The notes: generated from the letters alone by a model not told the origin. A stretch of 64,000 bases of DNA from Yeguia hominis (GCF_014384705.1 NZ_JACRSN010000013.1:1-64000), one strand, 5' to 3'; counted from the stretch's first letter, positions 15,934-25,142 are shown. Numbers and translations are program-made.

Positions 15934-17067
15934 ATGAACAAAAAATATACTGAAGAACAAAAGCAAGCAGTAATTAATCAATTTACTGATGGAATGTCTG
16001 TAGTAGCTATTGTTTCTAATACCGGAATTCCTCGTAGCACGGTGTATGCGTGGATTAAAATCTATCAAACCAAGCAAAACAAAAAAGAAGTTTCACTCAA
16101 AAACTTTCGCGTTCTCGAAGCAAAAGTAAAACGCTTAGAAGGAATCATTGAGATTTTACAAAATGTCGGTTGCCGGGTAGATGATCCCTTAGATATTAAG
16201 CTCTACGCATTGGAACAACTTTATGGACAGTACAGCGTTCATATGTTGTGCGATGCGCTTAAAGTTTCAAGAGGAACATTTTACAACCACGTCCTTCGCA
16301 ACAAAAAAGACAACACATGGTACGCTAAACGCCGAGAGGAGTATCGTCTGAAAATACAACAAATATATGATGACAGCAATCAAATCTTTGGCGCAGCTAA
16401 AATTGCCACTGTCATGAAAGATAATGGCTATCGTATCTCGGTTGAAATGGTTAGAAAACTGATGCGAGATATGGGGCTTATCAGCATTCGGCAAGATGCA
16501 AAGGATTTGTACGATAAAGAACAACGCCGATATAAAAATTACTTAAATCAACAATTTACTACCACAAGACCGAATGAGGTGTGGGTAAGCGATATTACCT
16601 ATTTTCGGTTCAACAATAAGAATTTCTATATCTGTGTTATCCTTGATTTATTTTCACGCATGGTTATTGCCTATAAAGTGGGAAAAGTAAACAGTACACA
16701 ACTTGTCAGAAGTACATTTCAAATGGCTTATATGGAGCGAAAACCCGTACTGCCGCTGACTTTTCATACGGATCGCGGCTCCAACTATCAGTCTAAAACT
16801 TTTCGCCTACTTTTACGTTCGTTCGGGGTGACTCAGTCTTTTTCCAGAGCACACATCCCATATGACAATTCCGTCATGGAATCTTTCTTTTCCAATCTTA
16901 AGCGAGAAGAACTATACAGAACAAAATACCGTTCTGAAGGCGAATTCAGAACGGCGGTAGATCGATATATAGTCTTTTATAATGAACAGCGGCCACACGC
17001 AAAAAACGGATACAAGACACCAATGAAGAAAGAACTGGACTATCTCAACAAACAGGCCATTTTATAA
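15934..17067 (+). mobile_element. IS3-family transposase in one uninterrupted frame
   Basis: A 377-residue transposase. The N-terminus is a helix-turn-helix (AVINQFTDGMSVVAIVSNTGIPRSTVYAW) with a short leucine-zipper-like coil (VLEAKVKRLEGIIEIL). The rve integrase core has the DDE triad in WVSDITYF, FHTDRGSNY and VMESFFSNLKREE. Most IS3 elements split this protein over two frames joined by a -1 frameshift; here there is a single frame. All key residues are present, so it may be active. The element ends were not found. Confidence 0.85.
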
Positions 17068-17210
17068 CCAGAATCAAATTAGACAGACGGGTTCGGATTG
17101 TAAATTTTTTTGTTTTCAATCTTTGTTTTACACTTTTTTTGATTTTTCTGTCCAATTTGAATTTGGAAATAGATAGCCTACGAACCCGCATAAATACTGA
17201 GATTATAACA
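17068..17210. other. AT-rich flank of the IS3 element
   Basis: No gene. ATCAAATTAGACAGAC (around 17074-17089) has an imperfect inverted match, CTGTCCAATTTGAAT (around 17146-17163), which may be a hairpin or a terminus. Nothing else is supported. Confidence 0.3.
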
Positions 17211-17261
17211 AAAACACCACTGCTGTCCAAACCTTAGGGGTTCAGATTTCAATGGTGTTTT
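17211..17261 (-). terminator. Terminator of tRNA-Ala
   Basis: On the minus strand AAAACACCATTG pairs with CAGTGGTGTTTT around a 27-base loop, followed by a T-rich stretch, directly after the tRNA 3' end. Confidence 0.6.
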
Positions 17262-17265
17262 CATA

Positions 17266-17341
17266 TGGTGGACCTGAAGAGACTCGAACTCTCGACCTCT
17301 CGGATGCGAACCGAACGCTCTCCCAGCTGAGCTACAGGCCC
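17266..17341 (-). tRNA. tRNA-Ala (anticodon CGC)
   Basis: A 76-nt cloverleaf with encoded CCA. Acceptor stem GGGCCTG/CAGGTCC contains the G3-U70 pair that identifies alanine tRNAs. The D-arm is GCTC...GAGC, the anticodon loop TTCGCAT and the T-loop TTCGAGT. It lies at the right border of the AT-rich island and could be its attachment site, but no duplicated 3' end was found. Confidence 0.9.
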
Positions 17342-17410
17342 GTAAGAACAGGAGATATTATAACACATCTCCCGCCAAAATTCAACACAAAAATGAGAAG
17401 ATTTCAAAAT

Positions 17411-18046
17411 TTATTTTTCTGCTGCCGCAAATCTGCAAAATCCCTGCATACAGCACCCGCCGCAATTCGGTTTTCGGGCCGTACAGACCGCGCGCCCATG
17501 CAGTACCAGGCGGTGGCAAAAATCATTCGATTCCTCCGGCGGCAAAACTGCCCAGAGGTCTTTCTCCACTTTCTGCGGAACCGTTTGGTCTGTCAGACCG
17601 AGTCTTCCGCAAAGCCGGATGCAGTGCGTATCCGTTACAACCGCCGGTTTTCCAAAAATGTCCCCGACAATCAGATTTGCCGTCTTTCTTCCAACACCCG
17701 GCAGCTTCGTCAGCGCCTCTACGGTATCGGGTACAACGCCGCCATAGAGATCCCGCAGTGCATGGCACATGGCAAAAATATCTTTTGCTTTTGTTTTATA
17801 TAGTCCGCAGGAACGGATATACGGCTCAATTTCCTCCGCGCTCGACGCACAAAACGCCTCAAGTGTCGGAAACCGTTCAAACAACGCCGGCGTGACCAGG
17901 TTGACGCGCGCATCTGTGCATTGCGCCGCCAGACGGGTTGCGATCAATAGCTGCAAAGGATCTGTATATTCCAGAGAGCAGACCGCCTCCGGATACGCCT
18001 TCTTCAGCGCCTCCACCGCAAGGCGGGCAAGTTTCGTTTTCTCCAT
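17411..18046 (-). CDS. nth: Endonuclease III
   Basis: A bifunctional DNA glycosylase/AP lyase that removes oxidised pyrimidines. It has the helix-hairpin-helix LPGVGRKTANL with the catalytic lysine, the catalytic aspartate in VVTDTHCIRL, and the [4Fe-4S] motif C-x6-C-x2-C-x5-C at the C-terminus (CTARKPNCGGCCMQGFC). Length (211 aa) is normal. Divergent from the traX-like gene. Confidence 0.93.
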   Translation of the reverse strand: MEKTKLARLAVEALKKAYPEAVCSLEYTDPLQLLIATRLAAQCTDARVNLVTPALFERFPTLEAFCASSAEEIEPYIRSCGLYKTKAKDIFAMCHALRDLYGGVVPDTVEALTKLPGVGRKTANLIVGDIFGKPAVVTDTHCIRLCGRLGLTDQTVPQKVEKDLWAVLPPEESNDFCHRLVLHGRAVCTARKPNCGGCCMQGFCRFAAAEK

Positions 18047-18128
18047 TGCATCGCACCCTCCCTTTTGTTATGATTATACTGAATCCTGCATGATTTTGCA
18101 AGGCTGTGTGGAAAGGAGCGTTTTCTGC

Positions 18129-18785
18129 TTGACCGGATTTGGACTAAAACTTCTGGCTGTTGCCGCCATGTTCCTTGACCATACTGGCGCCATCCTGTTT
18201 CCGGAACTTTCGGTTTTGCGGGTCATCGGCCGCCTTGCGTTTCCAATCTACTGCTTTTTGCTTGCAGAGGGTTTTTATCATACTTCCAGCAAACCGCGGT
18301 ATGCGCTGCGGTTGTTTCTGTTTGCCATTCTTTCCGAATTTCCGTTTGATCTTGCCTTTCACCGGATGGATGCCCCTTTTCAAAAACAGAATGTATATTT
18401 CACACTGCTTCTTGGCCTTCTGACTGTTTGGGGCTGCGATATTGTGCGGAAGCGCCATTTGCTGCTTTGTCTGCCCGTCGGAGCCGCAGGCTGCGCCGCC
18501 GCTTATCTGCTGCAAAGCGATTACCGCTATTACGGCGTGATTTTTATTCTTCTTTTTTACTTTTTCCGCCAGAATCGCCCGCTTGCGCTCTCGGCCTTTT
18601 TTACTGCGAATGCAGGATATGCATTTCTTGTCAAAAGCACACTGCAGCACGCCGGCGCACTCGCGGTGATTCCGCTGAGGCTTTATAACGGCCAGCGCGG
18701 GAAGCACCTTTCCAAATGGGTTTTCTACGCCTTCTATCCCGTGCATTTGCTTCTGCTCTACTTTTTGCAGCGGATTCTCTTTTGA
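18129..18785 (+). CDS. TraX-family membrane protein, second copy
   Basis: A 218-residue polytopic protein related to that at 6467-7273. It shares GLKLLAVAAMFLDHTGAI, RVIGRLAFPIYCFLLAEGF and the closing WVFYAFYPVHLLLLY. I use TTG 18129 because AAAGGAG lies ten bases upstream and the family domain begins there; upstream in-frame sequence is antisense to nth. Function unknown; possibly an acyltransferase acting on surface polymers. Confidence 0.8.
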   Translation: MTGFGLKLLAVAAMFLDHTGAILFPELSVLRVIGRLAFPIYCFLLAEGFYHTSSKPRYALRLFLFAILSEFPFDLAFHRMDAPFQKQNVYFTLLLGLLTVWGCDIVRKRHLLLCLPVGAAGCAAAYLLQSDYRYYGVIFILLFYFFRQNRPLALSAFFTANAGYAFLVKSTLQHAGALAVIPLRLYNGQRGKHLSKWVFYAFYPVHLLLLYFLQRILF

Positions 18786-18798
18786 TCGGAAACGATTC

Positions 18799-18827
18799 TT
18801 GTTTTTTGCGGACATCCGTTGTATAAT
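18799..18827 (+). promoter_or_regulatory. Sigma-A promoter of glyA
   Basis: TTGTTT (18799-18804), 17-bp spacer, TATAAT (18822-18827), 32 bp before the start codon. Confidence 0.7.
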
Positions 18828-18859
18828 AATTCCTATCAACTAGGAGAGGAAGATTTTTG

Positions 18860-20113
18860 ATGTACCGTGACATGATGGACACCATTGGATTCGTAACGGG
18901 ATATGATCCCGAGGTTGGAGCCGCTATGCAGCAGGAGCTTCTGCGCCAGCGGAACAATCTGGAACTGATCGCTTCGGAGAACTCCGTTTCCCCTGCCGTT
19001 CTTGCCGCAATGGGAAGCATTCTGACCAACAAATACGCCGAAGGCTATCCCGGAAAGCGCTACTACGGCGGATGCCAGTACGTGGACATCGTGGAAAATA
19101 TTGCGCGGGATCGTGCCTGCAAGCTATTCGGTGCAGAGCACGCAAACGTTCAGCCGCATTCCGGTGCACAGGCCAATACAGCCGTCTACTTCTCTATGCT
19201 GAAGCCCGGAGACACCGTTATGGGCATGAACCTTGCAGAGGGCGGGCATTTAACGCACGGCTCTCCGGTCAACATTTCCGGCGCATATTATAACTTTGTT
19301 GCATACGGCGTCGATCCGGTCACGCACCGCATTGATTACGATAAGCTCTACGAACAGGCCATGCAGACCAAGCCGAAGCTGATTGTGGCAGGCGCCAGCG
19401 CCTATCCGCGCATCATTGACTTCAAGCGGTTCCGCGAAATTGCGGATGCCTGCGGCGCGCTCTTCATGGTCGACATGGCACATATTGCAGGGCTTGTAGC
19501 AACCGGACATCACCCGAGCCCGGTGCCGTATGCTGATTTTGTGACAACTACCACACACAAAACACTTCGCGGACCGCGCGGCGGCATGATTCTCTGCAAA
19601 GAGCAGTATGCAAAGGCTATCGATAAAGCGATCTTCCCCGGCACACAGGGCGGCCCGCTTATGCACATCATCGCAGGCAAAGCGGTCTGCTTCGGAGAAG
19701 CGATGAAGCCCGAATTCAAAGCATACAGCGCCCAGATCATCAAAAACGCCGCAGCACTTGCGGACGGCCTGACCCGGCGCGGCATCAAGCTGGTTTCCGG
19801 CGGTACAGATAACCACCTCATGCTCGTTGACCTGACCGGTCTTGAACTGACCGGCAAGGAACTGGAGCACCGCCTGGACGAAGTCCATCTTACCGCAAAC
19901 AAAAATACCGTTCCGAACGAGCAGCGCAGCCCGTTTATCACCAGCGGTCTGCGGCTTGGTACGCCTGCCGTTACCACCCGCGGTCTTGACATTGCTGATA
20001 TGGAAAAACTGGCAGAGTGCATTACGCTGGCCATTCAGGACTTTGACGCAAATCGCGAAAAGATTCTGGATACTGTCTCCTATATCTGCAACGCGCATCC
20101 GCTTTACGAATAA
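18860..20113 (+). CDS. glyA: Serine hydroxymethyltransferase
   Basis: A PLP enzyme converting serine and tetrahydrofolate to glycine and methylene-tetrahydrofolate. The PLP-lysine motif is TTTTHKTLRGPRGGM, and NLELIASENSVSPAV, the YAEGYPGKRYYGGC substrate loop and TSGLRLGTPAVTTRG are all present. I start at ATG 18860 (417 aa), which follows GGAGAGGAAG; the TTG one codon upstream is not needed. Single-gene unit ending in a terminator. Confidence 0.96.
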   Translation: MYRDMMDTIGFVTGYDPEVGAAMQQELLRQRNNLELIASENSVSPAVLAAMGSILTNKYAEGYPGKRYYGGCQYVDIVENIARDRACKLFGAEHANVQPHSGAQANTAVYFSMLKPGDTVMGMNLAEGGHLTHGSPVNISGAYYNFVAYGVDPVTHRIDYDKLYEQAMQTKPKLIVAGASAYPRIIDFKRFREIADACGALFMVDMAHIAGLVATGHHPSPVPYADFVTTTTHKTLRGPRGGMILCKEQYAKAIDKAIFPGTQGGPLMHIIAGKAVCFGEAMKPEFKAYSAQIIKNAAALADGLTRRGIKLVSGGTDNHLMLVDLTGLELTGKELEHRLDEVHLTANKNTVPNEQRSPFITSGLRLGTPAVTTRGLDIADMEKLAECITLAIQDFDANREKILDTVSYICNAHPLYE

Positions 20114-20128
20114 GCCAACGACTTTTCT

Positions 20129-20162
20129 AAAAATGCGACAGCCGCTGTGTTGTCGCATTTTT
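20129..20162 (+). terminator. Intrinsic terminator of glyA
   Basis: AAAAATGCGACA pairs with TGTCGCATTTTT around ten bases, followed by more T. Confidence 0.85.
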
Positions 20163-20193
20163 TTCGAAATCATCTCCACAGGAGGTTTTCACC

Positions 20194-21459
20194 ATGCCAG
20201 CTCCGCTTGCTGACCGGATGCGCCCCCGGACGCTTGACGAAATTGTCGGACAACAGCATCTGCTTGCAGAAGGACGTCCTCTGCGCCGGATTATCGAATC
20301 CGGCAGCATTCCGAATATGGTCTTTTACGGGCCCTCCGGCGTCGGAAAAACAACGCTTGCCACAATGATTGCCAGAACCACCAACCGCAAGCTCTGCAAG
20401 CTCAACGGCACCACTGCTTCAACCGCGGACATCCGCGCTGTCGTCGCGCAGACGGAAACCCTCGGCGCGGTAAACGGCGTGCTGCTCTATCTCGATGAGA
20501 TTCAGTACTTCAACAAAAAGCAGCAGCAAACCCTGCTCGAATTCATCGAGGACGGACGCATCACCCTGATTGCTTCCACAACCGAAAATCCTTATTTTTA
20601 CGTCTACAATGCCATTTTAAGCCGGTCGACCGTTTTTGAATTCAAGCTGGTTCCGAAAGAAGAGATTGCGCGCGCCGTGCGGCGGGCTTTTGCGTTTTTG
20701 AGCGAAGAAAAAAAGCAGCCGATTACGTTTGAAGAAGGCGTTCCGGATGCAATTGCTACCGGCTGCGGCGGCGATGTCCGGAAATCCATCAACGCAGTGG
20801 AACTCTGTGTCCTTTCCGCCGAGGAACGGGAAAACGGTCTCTTTGTCACGCTCGAACACGCGCGCGAACTCTCACAAAAAAGCGCGATGCGATATGACAA
20901 AGGCGGAGATGAGCATTACGACATCGTCTCTGCGTTTCAAAAATCCATGCGCGGTTCGGATCCGGACGCTGCAATCCACTATCTGGCGCGCCTGCTTGAA
21001 GCCGGTGATCTGCCGTCTGCCTGCCGCCGGTTGATGGTCTGCGCCTGCGAGGATGTCGGACTTGCATGGCCGCAAATCATTCCGATTGTCAAAGCTGCGG
21101 TGGATGCCGCTTTGCAGGTGGGGCTTCCGGAAGCGCGTATCCCTCTGGCAGATGCCGTCATTTTGGTAAGCACCGCGCCCAAATCCAATACTGCCTATCT
21201 TGCGATTAACCGTGCAATCGCCGATATCCGCGCTGGTAAGGCCGGCGCAATTCCCCGGGCGCTGCAAAACAAGCACTATGACGGCGAAGACCAGGCGGTA
21301 AAGGGACAATTCTATCAGTATCCGCACGACTTTCCGGGCCGTTGGGTCCGGCAGCAGTATCTGCCGGATACTTTAAAAGACGCAAGCTACTATCAGTACG
21401 GCGAAAACAAAAACGAACAGGCCTTCCGCGCCTATTGGGAAAAAATCAAAAAACCGTAA
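20194..21459 (+). CDS. rarA: Replication-associated recombination protein A
   Basis: A 421-residue AAA+ ATPase of the RarA/MgsA (WRNIP1) family acting at stalled forks. It has RPRTLDEIVGQQHLL, Walker A GPSGVGKTT, Walker B LLYLDEI, sensor 1 (ASTTENP) and the C-terminal MgsA domain (DPDAAIHYLARLLEAGDLPSACRRL and PHDFPGRWVRQQYLP). The start follows AGGAGG with good spacing. Confidence 0.93.
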   Translation: MPAPLADRMRPRTLDEIVGQQHLLAEGRPLRRIIESGSIPNMVFYGPSGVGKTTLATMIARTTNRKLCKLNGTTASTADIRAVVAQTETLGAVNGVLLYLDEIQYFNKKQQQTLLEFIEDGRITLIASTTENPYFYVYNAILSRSTVFEFKLVPKEEIARAVRRAFAFLSEEKKQPITFEEGVPDAIATGCGGDVRKSINAVELCVLSAEERENGLFVTLEHARELSQKSAMRYDKGGDEHYDIVSAFQKSMRGSDPDAAIHYLARLLEAGDLPSACRRLMVCACEDVGLAWPQIIPIVKAAVDAALQVGLPEARIPLADAVILVSTAPKSNTAYLAINRAIADIRAGKAGAIPRALQNKHYDGEDQAVKGQFYQYPHDFPGRWVRQQYLPDTLKDASYYQYGENKNEQAFRAYWEKIKKP

Positions 21460-21569
21460 AGACATTTTTTTGAAAACCGCTTAAAAATTACCATTCATAA
21501 ACCTCCTCAAACTCCACAAAATAGAATTGCAAACGCAAAGAAAAACTTTGAATTGAGGAGTGTACGATC

Positions 21570-21758
21570 ATGTCCAATAAGAATGTTGTTCCTGAGGCTA
21601 GAGAAGCTTTGAACAAGTTTAAGATGGAAGCTGCTAACGAAGTCGGCGTCAACCTGAAACAGGGCTACAACGGCGACCTGACCTCCAAGCAGGCCGGTTC
21701 TGTCGGCGGCCAGATGGTCAAAAAAATGATTGAACAGTATGAGAAGAACATGAAATAA
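21570..21758 (+). CDS. Small acid-soluble spore protein, alpha/beta type
   Basis: A 62-residue DNA-binding protein of the spore core. It has the family pattern EARxALNKFKMEAANEVG and GYNGDLTSKQAGSVGGQMVKKMIE; the EVGV segment holds the GPR protease cleavage site. Such genes are normally transcribed by sigma-G in the forespore; I could not pick out a convincing sigma-G promoter upstream. It is direct evidence of sporulation. Confidence 0.93.
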   Translation: MSNKNVVPEAREALNKFKMEAANEVGVNLKQGYNGDLTSKQAGSVGGQMVKKMIEQYEKNMK

Positions 21759-21771
21759 CTCTTCTCCGCGG

Positions 21772-21810
21772 AAACAGACCCGGATGTCGACCTGACATCC
21801 GGGTCTGTTT
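21772..21810 (+). terminator. Intrinsic terminator of the SASP gene
   Basis: A 17-bp perfect stem (21772-21788 with 21794-21810) with a five-base loop and a T run. Confidence 0.88.
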
Positions 21811-21860
21811 TGTTTGCATGAATCACCGGACGCACGGGCTTTCTGACGCAGAAAAGGCAC

Positions 21861-22295
21861 TTACCCGTCGTAATCCTGCAATACTGCAATCAGCTCCGTC
21901 CGGTTGTCCGCATAAATGCCGTTTTTCAATAAAATCTGGTCGGCCTCCGGCAGCGACGCCACACGGACGCCGACTTCCAGATAGGGCGTTTGCTGCCCTC
22001 TTAAAAAAACGCCGATGTGATCATGATATTCCCGGATGGTGTAAAGATGTTCTTGCGGCGCCATAACGGGGGCTTCCGTTTCTTGACTTACCGCATCATT
22101 TGCGGTAGAATAGGTTTGATTATCTGCCGGGTCTATTTGGCTTTCTGCGCTGCTTTCAGAAACCGGCGGCAGTTCTGTTTTTCCCGAAAAAGCGGAAATC
22201 GCTGTAACCAGAACCGCAACCATGGTCAGAGTCATCACCCCCTGGATCGCCATCGACAATATTCTATACGTTTTGTCGGACATTACGCCCACCAC
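21861..22295 (-). CDS. Membrane protein with BofC C-terminal-like domain
   Basis: A 144-residue protein with one membrane segment (about residues 14-35), an acidic Ser/Thr-rich linker and a C-terminal domain reading YTIREYHDHIGVFLRG..., then VASLPEADQILLKNGIYADN. This pattern (YxxREYxGxIAVF, then SLPxxDQxLLxxGI) occurs in many clostridial proteins and resembles the C-terminal domain of the sporulation protein BofC, which restrains SpoIVB. spoIVB lies 4 kb away in this window, but no direct evidence links them. Divergent from the PBP gene. Confidence 0.65.
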   Translation of the reverse strand: MVGVMSDKTYRILSMAIQGVMTLTMVAVLVTAISAFSGKTELPPVSESSAESQIDPADNQTYSTANDAVSQETEAPVMAPQEHLYTIREYHDHIGVFLRGQQTPYLEVGVRVASLPEADQILLKNGIYADNRTELIAVLQDYDG

Positions 22296-22375
22296 TTTCC
22301 TTCCAAAAGTTTTTTCTTTTAGTATGGAAAAAAGCTGGGCAAACTATACATTGTCTGCGCAAAGGAGGTCTTCGC

Positions 22376-24775
22376 TTGCGAAAAACGGATATCAATAAAT
22401 ACAACACCGCATCCAACGAAACCGGAACCAAAGGAGAAACCGGAAGAATTGCTTCCACGGTTTCCAGATCGGTCTGGCAAATGGTCTGTAAATTCATCAA
22501 AACATTTTTTGTCATTTTGGTCATTGCCGGAACCATCGTGCTGGGAACGGTCGTTTCGTTTATCATCAGCATGCGCAATGAGGCGGTCATCGAGCTGTCC
22601 AATACCAACATTTCTTTAAAATACACCAGCTTCATCTATGCGCTCGATGAAAACGGAAACGACACGGAGTACATGTCCTTTTACAGCTACGAAAACCGTG
22701 TCTGGGTCGATTATAAAGACATTCCCCAGCAGATGATCGACGCCATCACTGCAATCGAGGACAAGCGTTTCGCGGAACATCACGGTGTTGACTGGAAACG
22801 GACCGCAGGTGCAATCCTGGGCCTCATCACTGGAAAGGGCGGCGGCGGTTCCACCATTACGCAGCAGCTGATTAAAAACGTTACCGGCGACGACGATGTC
22901 AGTCTGACCCGAAAGATCAAGGAAATTTTCAGCGCGCTGAATCTGGAAAAGAAGTATTCCAAGCAGGAGATTCTCGAATCCTATTTAAATATTGTCAACT
23001 TCGGCAGCGGCTGCAACGGCGTACAGGCCGCGGCAAACCTTTATTTTAATAAAGACATCAAAGATTGCAGCATTGCCGAATGCGCCGCAATTGCAGGCAT
23101 TACGCAGAATCCGTCCCGCTATACACCGCTCATTTTCCCGGAATACAACAAGGAACGCCGCGAGACCGTCCTGGAGGAAATGTACAAGCAGGAAAAAATC
23201 ACCAAACAGGAATATGAAGACGCCATGGACGAATCTGCACACATGACGTTTGCAGGCGCATCGAACAATGACGATGATGAGGATGACGGTGGGCTCGACG
23301 TCTGGGATTGGTACACCGACGCGTTGTTTGAAAAGGTGCTTGCCGATTTGATGGATACCTACGGGTATTCCGAAGAAATCGCAACCATGCAGATTTATCA
23401 GGGCGGCATTACGATCCATTCCGCAATGGACCGGCGGATTCAAAATATCGCCGATTCTATCTATACCAGCGACGAGTACCGTCCGGAGGATCGGGAAATT
23501 CTTTCCGGATTCTATATGATGGACTATTCCGGGAGAGTTCTTGCGACGGTCGGCTCTTTTGAAAAGAAAGAGGGAAACCGGCTTTTCAGCAATGCCATTG
23601 ACGCCGGACGGCAGTCCGGTTCCGTCATCAAGCCGGTCTCGATTTATGCACCGGCCATTGACAATGGCATGATCAATTTTTCCACGATCCTCAAGGATGA
23701 ACCGCTCCCGCACTACTTCCCGGACGGCTCGGCCGGACCTGGAAATGCCGGCGGTACGTATACCAAAAAAATGACGACCGCCGATGCGATCACGGTCTCC
23801 CAGAACGCACCTGCTGCACAGCTGTGCAACACGATGGCCCCGCTTTCTTCCTACACCTTTTTAACAGAAAAGCTGAACTTTACACATTTGGATCCGACAG
23901 AAGACAGTTCCTCCATCGCCGCTATGGCGCTCGGCGGCGTTCACGGCGGAATTACCGTGGAAGAAATGACGGCTGCCTTCCAGATTTTTGGAAACGGCGG
24001 CGTCTACCACAAGCCGTATATGTACTTCTATGTCGAGGATCACGATGGGAATGTTATTCTTGATAACCGCGACAAAACCGGTGAACAGGTCATTTCTTCC
24101 GAAACTGCGACTATCATGGAAAAGCTTCTGCGCAACGTTGTATACAGCACGAACCCCTGGGGTACTGCAACAGACCTTGGCATTTCTTCGGAGTGGGACG
24201 CTTTCGGAAAAACCGGTACCACCGATATCAACGACAACTCCTGGTTCATTGCCGGAACGCCTTATGGTGTAGCCGGAATCTGGACCGGATATGACATTCC
24301 GGAGACCCTTTCCAGCACCCAGCACGCAAAACGCCTCTGGATGGCAATTATGGAACAGGTCCTTGAGCCTGTCGATCTCTCCAATTACAGTTACCCGCTC
24401 GATGAGAATGTGGTTTCTGCGACTTACTGTAGAGAAACCGGACTCCTTGCCGGCACACACTGCAAAAAGACTGCAACCGGATGGTACGTCCGTGACAAGC
24501 TTCCGACGACCTGCACGGATGAACATGAAGAGTCCAGTGACATTTCCTCCGGCATCAATTCTGAGCTAGAATCCGAGGTCAGCAGCGAGGTTTCCTCCGA
24601 GCCGGAGCCCACGCCGACGCCAAAACCGACCCCGACGCCGGCTCCGACACCGGAACCCACGCCGGAGCCCACGCCGGAACCGACGCCGGAACCCACGCCG
24701 GAACCGACGCCGGAGCCCACGCCCACACCGGAGCCGGAATCAAGTGACCCCAATGAGTCGCACGAGGCGCCGTAA
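22376..24775 (+). CDS. Class A penicillin-binding protein
   Basis: A bifunctional peptidoglycan polymerase and cross-linker (799 aa). The cytoplasmic N-terminus is followed by a membrane segment (about 42-64) and a GT51 glycosyltransferase domain (AIEDKRFAEHHGVDWKR and GGSTITQQLIKN). The transpeptidase has the SxxK serine in GSVIKP, SQN in TVSQNAP and KTG in FGKTGTTD. The C-terminus is a long low-complexity tail of Pro-Glu-Pro-Thr repeats (about residues 741-788). The TTG start follows AAAGGAGG. The tail probably spans the wall; such tails vary in length between strains. Confidence 0.92.
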   Translation: MRKTDINKYNTASNETGTKGETGRIASTVSRSVWQMVCKFIKTFFVILVIAGTIVLGTVVSFIISMRNEAVIELSNTNISLKYTSFIYALDENGNDTEYMSFYSYENRVWVDYKDIPQQMIDAITAIEDKRFAEHHGVDWKRTAGAILGLITGKGGGGSTITQQLIKNVTGDDDVSLTRKIKEIFSALNLEKKYSKQEILESYLNIVNFGSGCNGVQAAANLYFNKDIKDCSIAECAAIAGITQNPSRYTPLIFPEYNKERRETVLEEMYKQEKITKQEYEDAMDESAHMTFAGASNNDDDEDDGGLDVWDWYTDALFEKVLADLMDTYGYSEEIATMQIYQGGITIHSAMDRRIQNIADSIYTSDEYRPEDREILSGFYMMDYSGRVLATVGSFEKKEGNRLFSNAIDAGRQSGSVIKPVSIYAPAIDNGMINFSTILKDEPLPHYFPDGSAGPGNAGGTYTKKMTTADAITVSQNAPAAQLCNTMAPLSSYTFLTEKLNFTHLDPTEDSSSIAAMALGGVHGGITVEEMTAAFQIFGNGGVYHKPYMYFYVEDHDGNVILDNRDKTGEQVISSETATIMEKLLRNVVYSTNPWGTATDLGISSEWDAFGKTGTTDINDNSWFIAGTPYGVAGIWTGYDIPETLSSTQHAKRLWMAIMEQVLEPVDLSNYSYPLDENVVSATYCRETGLLAGTHCKKTATGWYVRDKLPTTCTDEHEESSDISSGINSELESEVSSEVSSEPEPTPTPKPTPTPAPTPEPTPEPTPEPTPEPTPEPTPEPTPTPEPESSDPNESHEAP
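24600..24738 (+). repeat. In-gene Pro-Thr-Pro-Glu tandem repeat
   Basis: Degenerate copies of a 12-base unit like CCGGAACCCACG encode the PTPEP tail of the PBP. Copies with GAG and GAA alternate, giving a higher-order 24-base period. It is prone to length change by slippage. Confidence 0.75.
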
Positions 24776-25142
24776 CTGTCAATTCGGATTGACGCGGCGT
24801 TTTGACGCCGTTTTACAGTCGCCCTGCCGAAAAGATCGGCGGCGAAAAGCTGGGCTGAATGCAAAAAATCTATGTGTCCTGGCATTTCGGATTTTGCACG
24901 ATTCGCATGCTGCTTTTAAAATGCTCTCGCGATTGGGGCTTCCACATTTTGATTTTCAAAAAGCACACTTGCCGCAAGGTCGGTGTGCTTTTTCATTTGC
25001 AATCTGGCGGCCGGCGCTTCCGCTGAATCGGGAAGAAACGCGCCGGTCTGTGCGGATAACTTTATAAGAAAACGAACCGGACACTGTGCAGCATCCGGTT
25101 CATTCCAATTTCTGTTTTTTGTTTTAAGCCGTAATCCAAAAT
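24776..25142. other. Intergenic region between the PBP gene and spo0A
   Basis: Two terminators lie here. One (24958-24993) has AAAAAGCACAC pairing with GTGTGCTTTTT and serves the plus strand. The other (25074-25101), on the minus strand, has GAACCGGA pairing with TCCGGTTC before a T-rich run and serves spo0A. I see no gene in 24780-24950; the plus-strand frame there has no ribosome binding site or family likeness. Confidence 0.6.

Noticed and set aside
15720..17210. Defined terminal inverted repeats for the IS3-family element
   Set aside because: I compared both flanks and found no convincing matching ends, so the element borders are left open.
21460..21569. A sigma-G promoter before the SASP gene
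   Set aside because: Expected on biological grounds, but no sequence matched both boxes with correct spacing.
24600..24738. PBP tail repeats as a CRISPR array or intergenic minisatellite
   Set aside because: The repeats are coding, contiguous and have no spacers. No CRISPR array was seen anywhere in the window.
24744..25067. A 107-codon plus-strand frame after the PBP gene
   Set aside because: Overlaps the PBP end and a terminator, with no ribosome binding site.
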